Positions 50,440-62,025 are shown, numbered from the stretch's first letter. The stretch: 64,000 bases of DNA from Halioglobus sp. (GCA_002699145.1 PABK01000058.1:178427-242426), one strand, 5' to 3'. The notes: generated from the letters alone by a model not told the origin. Program-made: numbers and translations.

Positions 50440-50619
50440 CTAGAAAACGTAGTAGTCGAGCAGTGCGAGCACGATGGACACGCCCACCAGCGGGTAGATC
50501 CAGCGCGACAGCCGCGCCATCTTTTCCGGGTCGGCGGGTTTGGCGAAGCGCTCGCCCAGCACCACCATCAGCGCGACTCCGCCGAACACGAACAGCAACA
50601 ACAACACCAGGGTACTCAT
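50440..50619 (-). CDS. Small two-helix membrane protein (59 aa)
   Basis: A 59-residue protein. The ATG at 50617-50619 overlaps the trmH stop codon (ATGA), and GGGAGGA lies about six bases upstream within the trmH coding end. It has an N-terminal helix ('TLVLLLLFVFGGVALMVVLG'), a polar loop with 'KPADPEKMARLSR', and a second helix ending in 'LLDYYVF'. I do not recognise a named family, although many proteobacteria have such unnamed two-helix proteins. The tight overlap suggests it is genuine and made together with TrmH or the CoA transferase. Confidence 0.72.
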   Translation of the reverse strand: MSTLVLLLLFVFGGVALMVVLGERFAKPADPEKMARLSRWIYPLVGVSIVLALLDYYVF

Positions 50620-51323
50620 TCACATTCCTCCCGACGCGGCGCGGTACCGGCGCGAACACTGGCGTACCAACCCGGAGGGTCGACGATTTCGCCGCTGGCG
50701 TCCAGTGGCGGGTAGGCCAGACCGCGCTCGCGGCAGAAGTCACGCACCGCGGGGTGGCCCCACTCGAACAGCAGCCGCCGGTAGGTGGCCGCGCCGATGC
50801 GGCGGCGGTCGTACAGGCCCGCCGCCTGGCGCTGCCGCTGCGCCTCGCACAGGATGATACCCGCTGCCACGGACACGTTGAGCGAATCCACCATGCCGAC
50901 CATGGGAATACTGACGCAGGTATCGACATTGTCCCTGGCGGCGCTGCCCAGGCCGCGGCGCTCGGCGCCCAGTACCAGCGCGGTCGGCACGGTGTAGTCC
51001 ACGTCGCGGAAGTCCACCGCGGCGCTGTCCGGGTGGGCGCCGAGCAACTGGAACCCCTGCTCGCGCAGCGCTGTCATGGCCGCGTCCAGCGAGTCTTCCC
51101 GCTGCACTTCCACCCAGCGCTGCGTGCCCGCCGCGGTGCCGCGGAAGGCGCGGAACTCCTGCGGCGGCAGCACCGCGCGCACGCCGAGCACGCCCACGGC
51201 GTCGCACACGCGCAGCAGGGCGGAGAGATTGCGCGGTTTGTGCACGAAATCGGTGACCACGGTCAGGTCCGGCTGGCGCCGTTCCAGCACCTGGCGCAGG
51301 CGCTGTATGCGCGCGGGCGTCAC
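50616..51323 (-). CDS. trmH: tRNA (guanosine-18-2'-O-)-methyltransferase
   Basis: A 235-residue SPOUT methyltransferase. The N terminus 'RIQRLRQVLERRQPDLTVVTDFVHKPRNLSALLRVCDAVGV' matches TrmH of E. coli closely, including the 'HKP.N.SA..R..DAVG' segment. The trefoil-knot motifs 'TALVLGAERRGL' and 'IPMVGMVDSLNVSVAAGIILCEA' bind S-adenosylmethionine. It methylates the 2'-O of G18 in the tRNA D-loop. The start is GTG 51321-51323, nine bases after the NTF2-like gene. Confidence 0.93.
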   Translation of the reverse strand: MTPARIQRLRQVLERRQPDLTVVTDFVHKPRNLSALLRVCDAVGVLGVRAVLPPQEFRAFRGTAAGTQRWVEVQREDSLDAAMTALREQGFQLLGAHPDSAAVDFRDVDYTVPTALVLGAERRGLGSAARDNVDTCVSIPMVGMVDSLNVSVAAGIILCEAQRQRQAAGLYDRRRIGAATYRRLLFEWGHPAVRDFCRERGLAYPPLDASGEIVDPPGWYASVRAGTAPRREECE

Positions 51324-51332
51324 GGCCTGCGT

Positions 51333-51848
51333 TCAACCCGCCTGTTGCGCGGGGTCATCCAGCGCCTGCGGTGCGGCGCGCCCGGCGAACACGCTGCGCG
51401 CCAGCCCCTCGGCGAGATCGTAGATCGCGGTCGAGGTCACCTCGTAACAGGAGCGCACGATTTTCCACTGCCCGTCGATGCGGCGGTAGCGGTCGTCGTA
51501 GACGCCGCCGAGTTGGGTGAACAGGTCGCGCCGCGTATCGATCATGCAGTAGTACAGGCCCCAGGTGCCGCTGGCCTCGTCCGCCGAGTGCAGCTCGATC
51601 TGCGGGTTCTGCCCGTGGTGCATCTCGACGATATGCGGCTGGCAGGCCAGCTCGGTGAACACCGCGAGCATGTCCTCGCGGTCGCCGAAGCTGCCGATGC
51701 GGCCGTATTCCAGCTCGATGGGGCCGGGGGCGAAACACTCGCGCACCTGCTCCGGCTGTTTCTGGTCACAGGCGTGGAAGTAGCGGTACTTGAGCTGGCG
51801 AATGGCCTCGATGGCCTCCAGGCGCGCAATGCGCTGCTCCAGTTCCAT
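51333..51848 (-). CDS. NTF2-like (SnoaL-type) protein
   Basis: A 171-residue protein with the cone-shaped NTF2-like fold: 'LEQRIARLEAIEAIRQLKYRYFHACDQKQPEQVRECFAP' is the typical opening helix block. 'RRDLFTQLGGVYDDRYRRIDGQWKIVRSCYEVT' is the closing strand segment. Members include ketosteroid isomerases, dehydratases and ligand-binding proteins; no catalytic pair is certain here. The position near CoA transferases would suit a catabolic isomerase or hydratase. The ATG at 51846-51848 has a poor ribosome binding site, five bases after the carbonic anhydrase stop. Confidence 0.83.
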   Translation of the reverse strand: MELEQRIARLEAIEAIRQLKYRYFHACDQKQPEQVRECFAPGPIELEYGRIGSFGDREDMLAVFTELACQPHIVEMHHGQNPQIELHSADEASGTWGLYYCMIDTRRDLFTQLGGVYDDRYRRIDGQWKIVRSCYEVTSTAIYDLAEGLARSVFAGRAAPQALDDPAQQAG

Positions 51849-51853
51849 GCGCG

Positions 51854-52486
51854 TCAGGTGGCGAACCGGTAGACCCGGTCCACGCCCTCGGCGCTGTCGA
51901 CGCTGCAGCCCAGGTCGCGCAGCAGGCCGTCGCGCAGACTGTACACCCAGCCGTGCACTTCCAGGCGCTGTCCGCGCGCCCAGGCGTTCTGCACGATGGT
52001 GGTCTGGCACACGTGTTCCACCTGGCTGCGCACGTTGAGTTCGACCAGGCGGTCGATGCGCGCGTCGTCGTCGGGCAGCGCCGCCAGTTCATCGTTGTAG
52101 CGGCGCTGCACGTCCTTGATATTGGCCAGCCAGTTGTCGATGAGGCCGTTCTCGGCGTCCTCGTAGGCGGCGCGCACGCCGCCGCAGCCGTAGTGCCCGA
52201 CCACCAGCACGTACTTCACCTTGAGCACGTCCACGGCGAACTGCAGCACGCTGAGGCAGTTGAAATCGGTGTGCACCACGAGGTTGGCGACGTTGCGATG
52301 CACGAACACCTCGCCGGGCATCAGCCCGACGATCTGGTTGGCGGGCACACGGCTGTCCGAGCAGCCGATCCACAGGTATTCGGGGCTCTGCTGCGCCGCC
52401 AGTTTCTCGAAAAACTGCGGGTCGCTGGTGTGGATGCTCTGCGCCCAGGCGCGGTTGTTGTCGAGCAGGTGGTCGAGCTGGCTCAC
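51854..52486 (-). CDS. can: Beta-class carbonic anhydrase
   Basis: A 210-residue beta-carbonic anhydrase. The zinc ligands Cys42, His98 and Cys101 and the Asp44-Arg46 dyad ('CSDSR', 'GHYGCGG') sit at the same residue numbers as in E. coli Can. It interconverts carbon dioxide and bicarbonate for carboxylations and pH balance. The start is GTG 52484-52486 with AGGA eight bases upstream. It is the first gene of the run leading through the NTF2-like protein and trmH. Confidence 0.95.
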   Translation of the reverse strand: MSQLDHLLDNNRAWAQSIHTSDPQFFEKLAAQQSPEYLWIGCSDSRVPANQIVGLMPGEVFVHRNVANLVVHTDFNCLSVLQFAVDVLKVKYVLVVGHYGCGGVRAAYEDAENGLIDNWLANIKDVQRRYNDELAALPDDDARIDRLVELNVRSQVEHVCQTTIVQNAWARGQRLEVHGWVYSLRDGLLRDLGCSVDSAEGVDRVYRFAT

Positions 52487-52538
52487 ATTGATTGTCCTGT
52501 CTGCGGGTTCGGTGGGTTTGTACGTGTCGCGTCCGCGC

Positions 52539-53681
52539 CTAGACCATCATGGTGCTCAGGCGCGCCTGGGCGACGCAGTTGCCGCCGCGGGACCTGGCGG
52601 TCTCCAGGCCGTTATTGCCCGCCGCTTCCATCTGCCGCGCCAGGCGCGGCATATCCACCGCGGGATACTGCTGCGGCTCCCAGGTCACCGCGCCGATACT
52701 CAGGCAGACCTGCAACACCGCGCCGCGACCGTCGTCGATGGGAAAGTCCTCGATATCGCAGCGCATGCGCTCGGCCACATCCTGCCCGACCAGTTCGCTG
52801 GAGTTCGGCAGCAACACGGCGAATTTCGGCTGCCCCAGGCGCGCCAGCATGTCGGTCTGGCGCAGGTCGGAAGACAGGCGCTCGGCGACCTTGCGCACGA
52901 CGAAATTACCGCGCCGCTCGCCGTAGTGCTGATACAGGTCGTCGTAGCCGTCGACCTCCATGATCAGCACCGTCAGCGGCTGCTCGGCGCGCCGCGCGCG
53001 CGCTATCTCGCGCGCGATGTCTTTCTCGAAGCCGCTCAGGTTGCTGATTTCCGTCAGCGGGTCCAGCATGGTCAGCTGCGAAATCTGCTGACGACTGACC
53101 GCGTTGCGGAAACAGGACGAGATGATCGCCGCCAGGTGCGCCAGCAGCCCCTGCTCGGCCTCGTCCATGACCAGGGCGTCATCCTGCAGGCCCAGGTGCA
53201 GACTGCCGATCATGCGCCCGCCGTCGGTCAGCGGCATGAGCAGCGCAGCGTCTATGCCGTGTTCGGACTTGAGCACCTCGAACATGCGCGAATCGGTGGC
53301 GTCCACCAGGATCACGTCCGGCTCGAGTTCGTACAGGTCCTGTATGGGGAATACATCCTGCAGCAACTGCAGGCTGTGGCCGTAGCGCTGGCCGCCGACG
53401 ATCAGGCTGGCCAGCACCTCCTCGGGATCGTACAACCACAGTTCGGAGACGCGAAAGGAGAAGTGGCGCGGCATGCTGACCAGCAGAATTTCGAACAGGG
53501 CCTGCAGGTCGGCGGCGTGCAACAGCATGTGCTCGAGCTGCTGCGCCTGCTGGTAGAGGTAGCGGTTGACCGTGATGGTTTCGCCGCGGCGGCGCTCGCG
53601 CAACTCGGAACGGGACTCCGCCGGCGGCGCGCCCTGAATTTCCTCCTCGTGGAGCCCGCTTAGATCAAACTCTTCCGCCAT
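52539..53681 (-). CDS. GAF/DUF484-like sensor with degenerate GGDEF domain
   Basis: A 380-residue cytoplasmic protein. An N-terminal helix (about residues 35-60) leads into a GAF/DUF484-like domain (about 60-195, 'DAALLMPLTDGGRMIGSLHLG'), then a GGDEF-type domain (from 'LTMLDPLTEISNLSGFEKDI'). The active-site loop reads GQPKF at 283-287 in place of GGDEF, so diguanylate cyclase activity is very unlikely. The inhibitory-site motif RxxD (Arg274, Asp277) stands exactly five residues before it, as in true I-sites, so it may bind c-di-GMP as a receptor. Confidence 0.87.
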   Translation of the reverse strand: MAEEFDLSGLHEEEIQGAPPAESRSELRERRRGETITVNRYLYQQAQQLEHMLLHAADLQALFEILLVSMPRHFSFRVSELWLYDPEEVLASLIVGGQRYGHSLQLLQDVFPIQDLYELEPDVILVDATDSRMFEVLKSEHGIDAALLMPLTDGGRMIGSLHLGLQDDALVMDEAEQGLLAHLAAIISSCFRNAVSRQQISQLTMLDPLTEISNLSGFEKDIAREIARARRAEQPLTVLIMEVDGYDDLYQHYGERRGNFVVRKVAERLSSDLRQTDMLARLGQPKFAVLLPNSSELVGQDVAERMRCDIEDFPIDDGRGAVLQVCLSIGAVTWEPQQYPAVDMPRLARQMEAAGNNGLETARSRGGNCVAQARLSTMMV

Positions 53682-53763
53682 GCTGACACACCCGGGCCAC
53701 GCCCGAATCTCGCGACCCCAGGATAGTTGTTATAAACTTGTGCAGTGTAAGCGCCCTATAGTT

Positions 53764-53789
53764 GCGTTGCAATCGCAGCGCGTTGCAAC
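53764..53789. promoter_or_regulatory. TTGCAA dyad/direct repeat between divergent genes
   Basis: GCGTTGCAA occurs twice, at 53764-53772 and 53780-53788, with a 16-bp period; because TTGCAA is itself palindromic, this also forms the dyad GTTGCAA-N10-TTGCAAC (53766-53789). It lies in the 153-bp divergent space between the degenerate GGDEF gene and the phosphotransferase, 46-71 bp before the latter. It looks like a tandem operator; the regulator is unknown. Confidence 0.4.
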
Positions 53790-53834
53790 CGCTGCCAGGG
53801 CCTCCCCAGCCACCACGGATTCCGCCGCGCCCCG

Positions 53835-54713
53835 ATGCCTCCCGAGTTACCGCCCCCCATCAGGCACAGGCTGGACAGGACACTGGACCAGTGGCGGCAG
53901 TGGCGCTGTCGGCCGGCGCTGCGGCGACGGCCCGAGGTGCTGGGCCGGCTCGATAGCGGCCTGAGCAACTACAGCGTGCTGGTGCAGGCCGGGGCGCGCC
54001 TGGTGGTGCGCATCGACGGGCCGCGCGTGATCGACAACGGCCTCAACCGGCAGGCTGAATGGCGCGCGCTGCAGGATGCCCACGCCGCGGGGCTGGCGCC
54101 GGCCCCACGCTACTTCAATCCCGAACTGGGCGCCCTGGTCTGTGACTACCTGCCGCCCGACCCGCCGCGCGAACAATCCCTGCAGGAGATCGCCGCACTG
54201 CTGCGCGCCATTCACGCCCTGCCGCCACGCCACCAGCGCCTGGACCTGCGCGCACGGCTGCAGCGCTACGAGTCACAGCTGGCGCAGTGCGCACCGCGCC
54301 GCGCACGGCAACTGGCGCCGCGCGGCGCGCGCATCCGGGACCTGCTGGGCGAACTGGACACGGCCGCGGCGGCGCTGGTGCCCTGTCACAACGATTTGCT
54401 CGCGGCGAACCGCCTGTACAGCGGCGCGCGGCTGTACGCCCTGGACTGGGAGTACAGCGCCATGGCCGAGCCGCTGTACGACCTGGCGGTCACCGCCCAC
54501 GGCGACGACCTGGACGCGGCGGGCAGCCTGGCGCTGTTGCGCGCCTACCTGGGACGGCGGGAAACGACACAGGAGCGGGCGCGCCTGCAGCGCTGCGGCT
54601 GCGTGTATCGCTTCCTGGAGATTCTCTGGTACGCCGCGGCCGGGGCGAGTGAAGCGCAACTCACACCGCGCCTGGCGCGCCTGGACGCGCTGTTGCAGGC
54701 AGGGCCTGGCTGA
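53835..54713 (+). CDS. Choline/aminoglycoside kinase-fold phosphotransferase
   Basis: A 292-residue protein of the APH/choline kinase superfamily. 'GLSNYSVLVQAGARLVVRIDG' forms the glycine-rich loop and strand, and 'LVPCHNDLLAANRLY' is the Brenner motif (catalytic Asp and the metal-binding Asn), followed by 'LYALDWEYSAMAEPLYDLA', the DFG-like segment. The arrangement is closest to choline/ethanolamine kinases and ThiK (thiamine kinase). The substrate cannot be decided. It ends six bases from the convergent yajQ. Confidence 0.85.
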   Translation: MPPELPPPIRHRLDRTLDQWRQWRCRPALRRRPEVLGRLDSGLSNYSVLVQAGARLVVRIDGPRVIDNGLNRQAEWRALQDAHAAGLAPAPRYFNPELGALVCDYLPPDPPREQSLQEIAALLRAIHALPPRHQRLDLRARLQRYESQLAQCAPRRARQLAPRGARIRDLLGELDTAAAALVPCHNDLLAANRLYSGARLYALDWEYSAMAEPLYDLAVTAHGDDLDAAGSLALLRAYLGRRETTQERARLQRCGCVYRFLEILWYAAAGASEAQLTPRLARLDALLQAGPG

Positions 54714-54719
54714 ACCGGC

Positions 54720-55202
54720 TCAGTCGCGGAAGTTGTTGAACTGCAGCGGCGCGCCGAAATCCTCCTCGCGCAGCAGGCCCATGACCTTTTGCAGGTCGTC
54801 GCGCTTCTTGCCGGTCACGCGCACCTGGTCACCCTGCACCTGCGCCTGCACCTTCATTTTCTCGTCCTTGATGCGCTTGACGATGGCCTTGCACTGGGCG
54901 CTGTCCAGGCCGTGCTTGAGGGTCACCGCCTGGCGCACCAGCTTGCCGCTGCTCTCCAGCTCGCCGCTGTCCATCGCCGCCGGGTCGATGTCGCACTTGA
55001 CCAGGGCGCTGCGCAGCATATCCTCCATCTGCGCGACCTGGAACTCGGCCTCGGCAGTGATGACCACGCGCCGTTCGTCGCGCTCGAAGGAGGCTTCCAC
55101 GCCCTTGAAGTCGAAGCGGTTGGCGACGATGCGCCCCGCCTGGTCCACGGCGTTGGTGAGCTGGTGCAGGTCCACTTCCGAAACGATATCAAAGGATGGC
55201 AT
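54720..55202 (-). CDS. yajQ: YajQ family nucleotide-binding protein
   Basis: A 160-residue protein, the exact family length, with the characteristic 'MPSFDIVSEVDLHQLTNAVDQAGRIVANRFDFKG' start and 'GKKRDDLQKVMGLLREEDFGAPLQFNNFRD' end. It has two ferredoxin-like halves. YajQ proteins bind c-di-GMP and act with transcription factors in Xanthomonas; in E. coli they bind tRNA or nucleotides. With the degenerate GGDEF protein 2 kb away, two possible c-di-GMP receptors lie in this area. The start is ATG 55200-55202; the longer frame is rejected. Confidence 0.95.
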   Translation of the reverse strand: MPSFDIVSEVDLHQLTNAVDQAGRIVANRFDFKGVEASFERDERRVVITAEAEFQVAQMEDMLRSALVKCDIDPAAMDSGELESSGKLVRQAVTLKHGLDSAQCKAIVKRIKDEKMKVQAQVQGDQVRVTGKKRDDLQKVMGLLREEDFGAPLQFNNFRD

Positions 55203-55284
55203 AGTGACTGGCCCTGTCGCTGGCAAAACAAACACACCATGGTAAAGGGCTGCAGGCGGTTTGCAATCCCGGGAGACAACAGGC

Positions 55285-56178
55285 GTGGCCGCTGAACCGC
55301 ACTGGCACGTGCTCGGCGCGGGAGCCATCGGCTGCCTGTTCGCCGCAGGGCTGGCGCGCGGCGGCAGCGACGTCACGCTGCTGTTGCGCGATAGCGGCGG
55401 CAGCGGGCAGGTCATCATCGAGGACGCCAGGGGCAACAGCGAGCTGACGCTGCCCGTGGTGCAGACCGGCCACTGCGCCGCTATCTCCCACCTGCTGGTC
55501 ACCACCAAGGCCTACGACGTGGGCGCGGCGCTGGCCGCCTGCGCCGGCGACATCACCGACGGCGCCGACGTCCTGCTGCTGGTCAACGGAATGGGCCTGG
55601 CCGGCCCGTTGCAAAAACAGTACCCGCAACTGCGGTTCTTTCTCGGCACGACGACCGAGGGGGCGCACCGCCTCGGCCCGCGCCACGTGCGCCACGCCGG
55701 GCGCGGGCACACGCGCATCGGCCGGCCGGGACAGGTCGAGGCGCCGGCCTGGTTCGGCCAGTTCGCGCGCGGCCCGGGGCGCTGCCACTGGGACACCGAC
55801 ATCGACAGCGCACTGTGGGAGAAACTCGCGGTGAACGCGGTGATCAACCCGCTCACCGCCGTGCACCGCTGTCGCAACGGCGCGCTGGCCGAGCACGCGC
55901 AATTGCGCGAGGCGGTCGCCGCACTGTGCCGCGAGGTGACGCAGGTGAGCTACGCCGCCGGCTACACCGACACGGCGCAAACGATCGAGGACAAGGTGCA
56001 GCAGGTGATTCGCGCCACCGCCGCCAACCGCTCCTCCATGCTGCAGGACGTGGCGCACGGCCGCGCCACGGAGATCGACCACATCACCGGTTACCTGTTG
56101 CGGGTGGCGCGCGAACACGGCATTCCCGCGCGCCATCACCAGGCACTGTTCGACGAGGTAACAGCCCTTGCTCCCTGA
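55285..56178 (+). CDS. panE: 2-dehydropantoate 2-reductase (ketopantoate reductase)
   Basis: A 297-residue NADPH enzyme of pantothenate synthesis. The dinucleotide-binding 'HVLGAGAIGCLFAAGLARGG' lies at the N terminus, then 'LLVTTKAYDVGAAL', 'NGMG', 'GTTTEGAHR' and 'LWEKLAVNAVINPLTAVHRCRNGAL', where the catalytic Lys and the Asn belong to the ApbA/PanE C-terminal domain. 'TANRSSMLQDVAHGRATEIDHITGY' follows with the conserved Ser and Glu. GTG at 55285 follows GGGAG; a TTG at 55261 is possible. Overlaps the YhhN gene by 11 bases. Confidence 0.9.
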   Translation: MAAEPHWHVLGAGAIGCLFAAGLARGGSDVTLLLRDSGGSGQVIIEDARGNSELTLPVVQTGHCAAISHLLVTTKAYDVGAALAACAGDITDGADVLLLVNGMGLAGPLQKQYPQLRFFLGTTTEGAHRLGPRHVRHAGRGHTRIGRPGQVEAPAWFGQFARGPGRCHWDTDIDSALWEKLAVNAVINPLTAVHRCRNGALAEHAQLREAVAALCREVTQVSYAAGYTDTAQTIEDKVQQVIRATAANRSSMLQDVAHGRATEIDHITGYLLRVAREHGIPARHHQALFDEVTALAP

Positions 56179-56830
56179 CGCTCTCCCCCTGGCGGCGCTC
56201 ACGCCCCCCGCCCTGCTCTGCCTGCTCGCGGTGAGCGCGCTGGTGCTGTCCGACCTGCGCGACTGGCGTGTTGGACGCTACCTGTGCAAACCGCTGGCCG
56301 CGGCGGCGTTCGTCTGGCTCGCCCTGCGCCTGGGCGCCGGCGACACGCCCTACGGCGCCTGGCTGCTGGCCGGGCTGCTGCTGTGCCTGCTCGGCGACCT
56401 GCTGCTGATGCCCGAGGACGAGCGCTGTTTCCTCGCCGGCCTGGGCGCCTTCCTCATCGGCCACCTGCTGTACGCGGTGGCCTTCACGCGGCTGCCGCTG
56501 AACCTGTCCGGCCTGCTGGCCAGCGCGGTTCCCGCACTGCTGCTGATGGCGCTGGCGCTGCGCTGGATGCTGCCGCACGTGCCGGCGCAGATGAAACTGC
56601 CGGTGACGCTGTACACCGCGGTGATCACCGCCATGCTGCTGAGCGCCGGGCTGACCTGGGGCCTGCCCGCCGCGCCGTGGATCCTGGCCGGGGCCTGGGG
56701 CTTCGCCCTGTCCGACCTGGCGGTGGCGCGGCAGCAGTTCGTGCGCCCGTCGGCGCTGAACCGCGTGTGGGGCACGCCGCTGTATTTCGGCGCGCAGATG
56801 TTGCTGGCGGCGAGCGTGGGGCTGGCCTAG
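56168..56830 (+). CDS. YhhN family membrane protein (lysoplasmalogenase-like)
   Basis: A 220-residue membrane protein with about seven to eight helices, of the YhhN/TMEM86 family. Motifs are 'CKPLAAAAFVWLAL', 'LLLCLLGDLLLMPEDERCFLAGLGAFLIGHLLYAVAF' and 'GFALSDLAVARQQFV', which include the conserved Asp residues thought to be catalytic in lysoplasmalogenase. The bacterial substrate is unproven. It starts at TTG 56168 within the end of panE and shares CTAG with the stop of the convergent kinase gene. Confidence 0.88.
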   Translation: MLPDALPLAALTPPALLCLLAVSALVLSDLRDWRVGRYLCKPLAAAAFVWLALRLGAGDTPYGAWLLAGLLLCLLGDLLLMPEDERCFLAGLGAFLIGHLLYAVAFTRLPLNLSGLLASAVPALLLMALALRWMLPHVPAQMKLPVTLYTAVITAMLLSAGLTWGLPAAPWILAGAWGFALSDLAVARQQFVRPSALNRVWGTPLYFGAQMLLAASVGLA

Positions 56831-58257
56831 GGAAACAGGCTGGCGGTGCTCGCCGCCAGGGTGGCGCGCCACTGCGGCAGCGACATGTGCGGCAGCAACA
56901 CGCTCTGCGCGCTGGCCAGTTCGCCGCCGCTGGATCGCGATACCTGCATCAGGCAGAAGGACTCCAGGCAGCGCACGGTGACCGCCACGTGGTGATCCAC
57001 CGCCGGCGGCGCGGCGGGCGGTTCCGGCATCAACGGATGCGGCCCCGGCCGGTCGCCGAAGCGGCCGACCAGCCGCAGGCGCTCGAAGCGGGCGGCCAGC
57101 GCCGCCTCGAGCTCGGCCCGCAGCCAGCGCGAGGACAGGCCGGGAGGCACGTCGATATCCGCGTCGATGCGCAGCGAGGGCTGCCTGATACTCACGCGGG
57201 TGGGGTCCTGCTGCAGCGCCACCACCAGCGGCGCGGCGACCAGGGCGGCGACACACAGCGCCAGGGCCGCGCGGCCGGGCGTGCGCAGGCCGCGCAGCCA
57301 GTGCGCCAGACGCGCCAGGCGCCCGCCGCTGGGCGGCAGGCGCGAGCGCCCCTCGCGTCCCAGTTCGCCGGGAATACGCGGCGGGATATCCTCGGGCGAC
57401 TCGGCGCGGAACAGCGGCCGCGCCTCGAACAGCAGGCTCCTGTGGCTCGCCATGGGGATATCGCGCAGCACCCCGCGCATGACTTGGCGCATGCCGCGGG
57501 TGTGCCGCGGGCGCTGCCCCGGGTCGCGCTGCAACAACTGGTCGAGCAACGCCAGCAGCGGCGCCGGCACGCGCCTGCCGTCGGCGAGCACCTCGCCCAG
57601 GGGGCGGGGCTCACCGCGCAACAGGCGCACCGTGTTCAGCCGGCCGTGGTCGTAGAAGGGGTGGGCGCCGCCGAGCATGCGGTACAGCAACAGGCCCAGG
57701 CTGAAGAAATCGGCCTGCTCGGTCAACGGCTCGCCCGCGCACTGCTCGGGGGACAGCGCCTCGGGACTGCCGGCCAGCACCAGCGCGCCACCGGGCTGCA
57801 CCGGCTGCGAAATGCCGAAGTCGGTCAGGTGCGCCCGTCCCGCGACATCGACCAGCACGTTGCCGGCCTTGACGTCGCCGTGCACGATCCCGCGCTGGCG
57901 CGCGATGGCCAGCGCGCCGGCGATGTCGATGCCCACCGTCATGGCGCTGGCCAGGGCCGGCCGGGTCGCCGCCAGCACATCCTCGAGACTGCACCCGGAC
58001 ACGTACTCCATGACCATGGCCAGGTGTCCACTGGACTCGATTACGTCGTGCACCGGCACGATGCGCGGACACTCCAGGGCGGCGACCAGGCGCGCCTCGC
58101 GTAGCAGCTGCCGGCGCCCCGCGCGAGCGCCGGGCAGGCGGTAGATCTTGATGGCGACGCGCCGGTGCAGGCGCCTGTCGTAGCCCAGGTAGACACTGCC
58201 CTGCCCGCCGCGCCGGATCAGGCGCAGGATGCGATAGGGGCCGACGTAGCCTTCCAT
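56827..58257 (-). CDS. Transmembrane Ser/Thr protein kinase
   Basis: A 476-residue Hanks-type kinase. 'IRRGGQGSVYLG' is the glycine loop, Lys37 sits in 'VAIKIY', 'HGDVKAGNVLV' (126-136) replaces the usual HRD with HGD, and 'DFG' is at 146-148. The catalytic domain ends near residue 265; a basic linker and one membrane helix (330-348) follow, then a C-terminal domain of about 125 residues outside the membrane with two Cys. The Arg-to-Gly change marks a non-RD kinase. It lies nine bases after the FHA/sigma-54 activator gene, which suggests a signalling pair. Confidence 0.92.
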   Translation of the reverse strand: MEGYVGPYRILRLIRRGGQGSVYLGYDRRLHRRVAIKIYRLPGARAGRRQLLREARLVAALECPRIVPVHDVIESSGHLAMVMEYVSGCSLEDVLAATRPALASAMTVGIDIAGALAIARQRGIVHGDVKAGNVLVDVAGRAHLTDFGISQPVQPGGALVLAGSPEALSPEQCAGEPLTEQADFFSLGLLLYRMLGGAHPFYDHGRLNTVRLLRGEPRPLGEVLADGRRVPAPLLALLDQLLQRDPGQRPRHTRGMRQVMRGVLRDIPMASHRSLLFEARPLFRAESPEDIPPRIPGELGREGRSRLPPSGGRLARLAHWLRGLRTPGRAALALCVAALVAAPLVVALQQDPTRVSIRQPSLRIDADIDVPPGLSSRWLRAELEAALAARFERLRLVGRFGDRPGPHPLMPEPPAAPPAVDHHVAVTVRCLESFCLMQVSRSSGGELASAQSVLLPHMSLPQWRATLAASTASLFP

Positions 58258-58266
58258 GGCGGCCGC

Positions 58267-61507
<3,241 letters not shown>

Positions 61508-61517
<10 letters not shown>

Positions 61518-61987
61518 GCCTCGCTGCTCACCAGCACGCCGTTGTTGTCCGCGTAGATGTAGTCCCCGGGCAGGATACGCACGCCGGCGATCTCGATCGG
61601 CACGTCGCGCTCGCCAAAGCCCAGTTTGTCGGTCTTCAGCGGCACGCTGCCCAGCGCCTGCACGCCGATGGCGGTGCGGCCGATCTCGTCCACGTCGCGC
61701 ACCACCCCGTTGATCACCAGGCCGGCCCAGCCGTTGGCCGCCGCGCTCTCGGCGAGCATGTCGCCGAGCAGGGCGCGGCGCGGCGAACCGCCGCCGTCGA
61801 CGACGATGACGCGCCCCTCCCCGGCTTCGCCGACGCAGGCCTTGACCAGGGAGTTGTCCTCGTGACAGCGGATGGTCACGGCGCGCCCGCTGAACACGCT
61901 GACCTGGCCGTAGTTGCGCCAGGGCAGCGGCAGCGCGCGCGCGGCGGGCGCCGCGTCGGAGAGGTCGGGGGTGGAAAAATCGCTCAT
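61508..61987 (-). CDS. rraA: RraA family protein (RNase E inhibitor / HMG aldolase-like)
   Basis: A 159-residue protein of normal RraA length. 'STPDLSDAA', 'GRAVTIRCHEDNSLVKACVGEAGEGRVIVVDGGGSPRRALLGDMLAESAAANGWAGLVINGVVRDVDEI' contains the substrate-loop Gly and the Arg-Asp pair (R-D in 'VVRDVDE') used by 4-hydroxy-4-methyl-2-oxoglutarate aldolases. In E. coli RraA binds RNase E and slows mRNA decay; gammaproteobacterial members of this length mostly have that role. Confidence 0.92.
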
Positions 61988-62019
61988 GGGGTCGGTCCTG
62001 GTGATGTATTGCGCGCATG

Positions 62020-62025
62020 ATTATA
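62020..62025 (-). promoter_or_regulatory. Candidate -10 box of rraA
   Basis: A perfect TATAAT on the minus strand, 33 bp upstream of the rraA ATG. No convincing -35 hexamer is seen upstream, where the sequence is nearly pure G+C. Confidence 0.5.
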
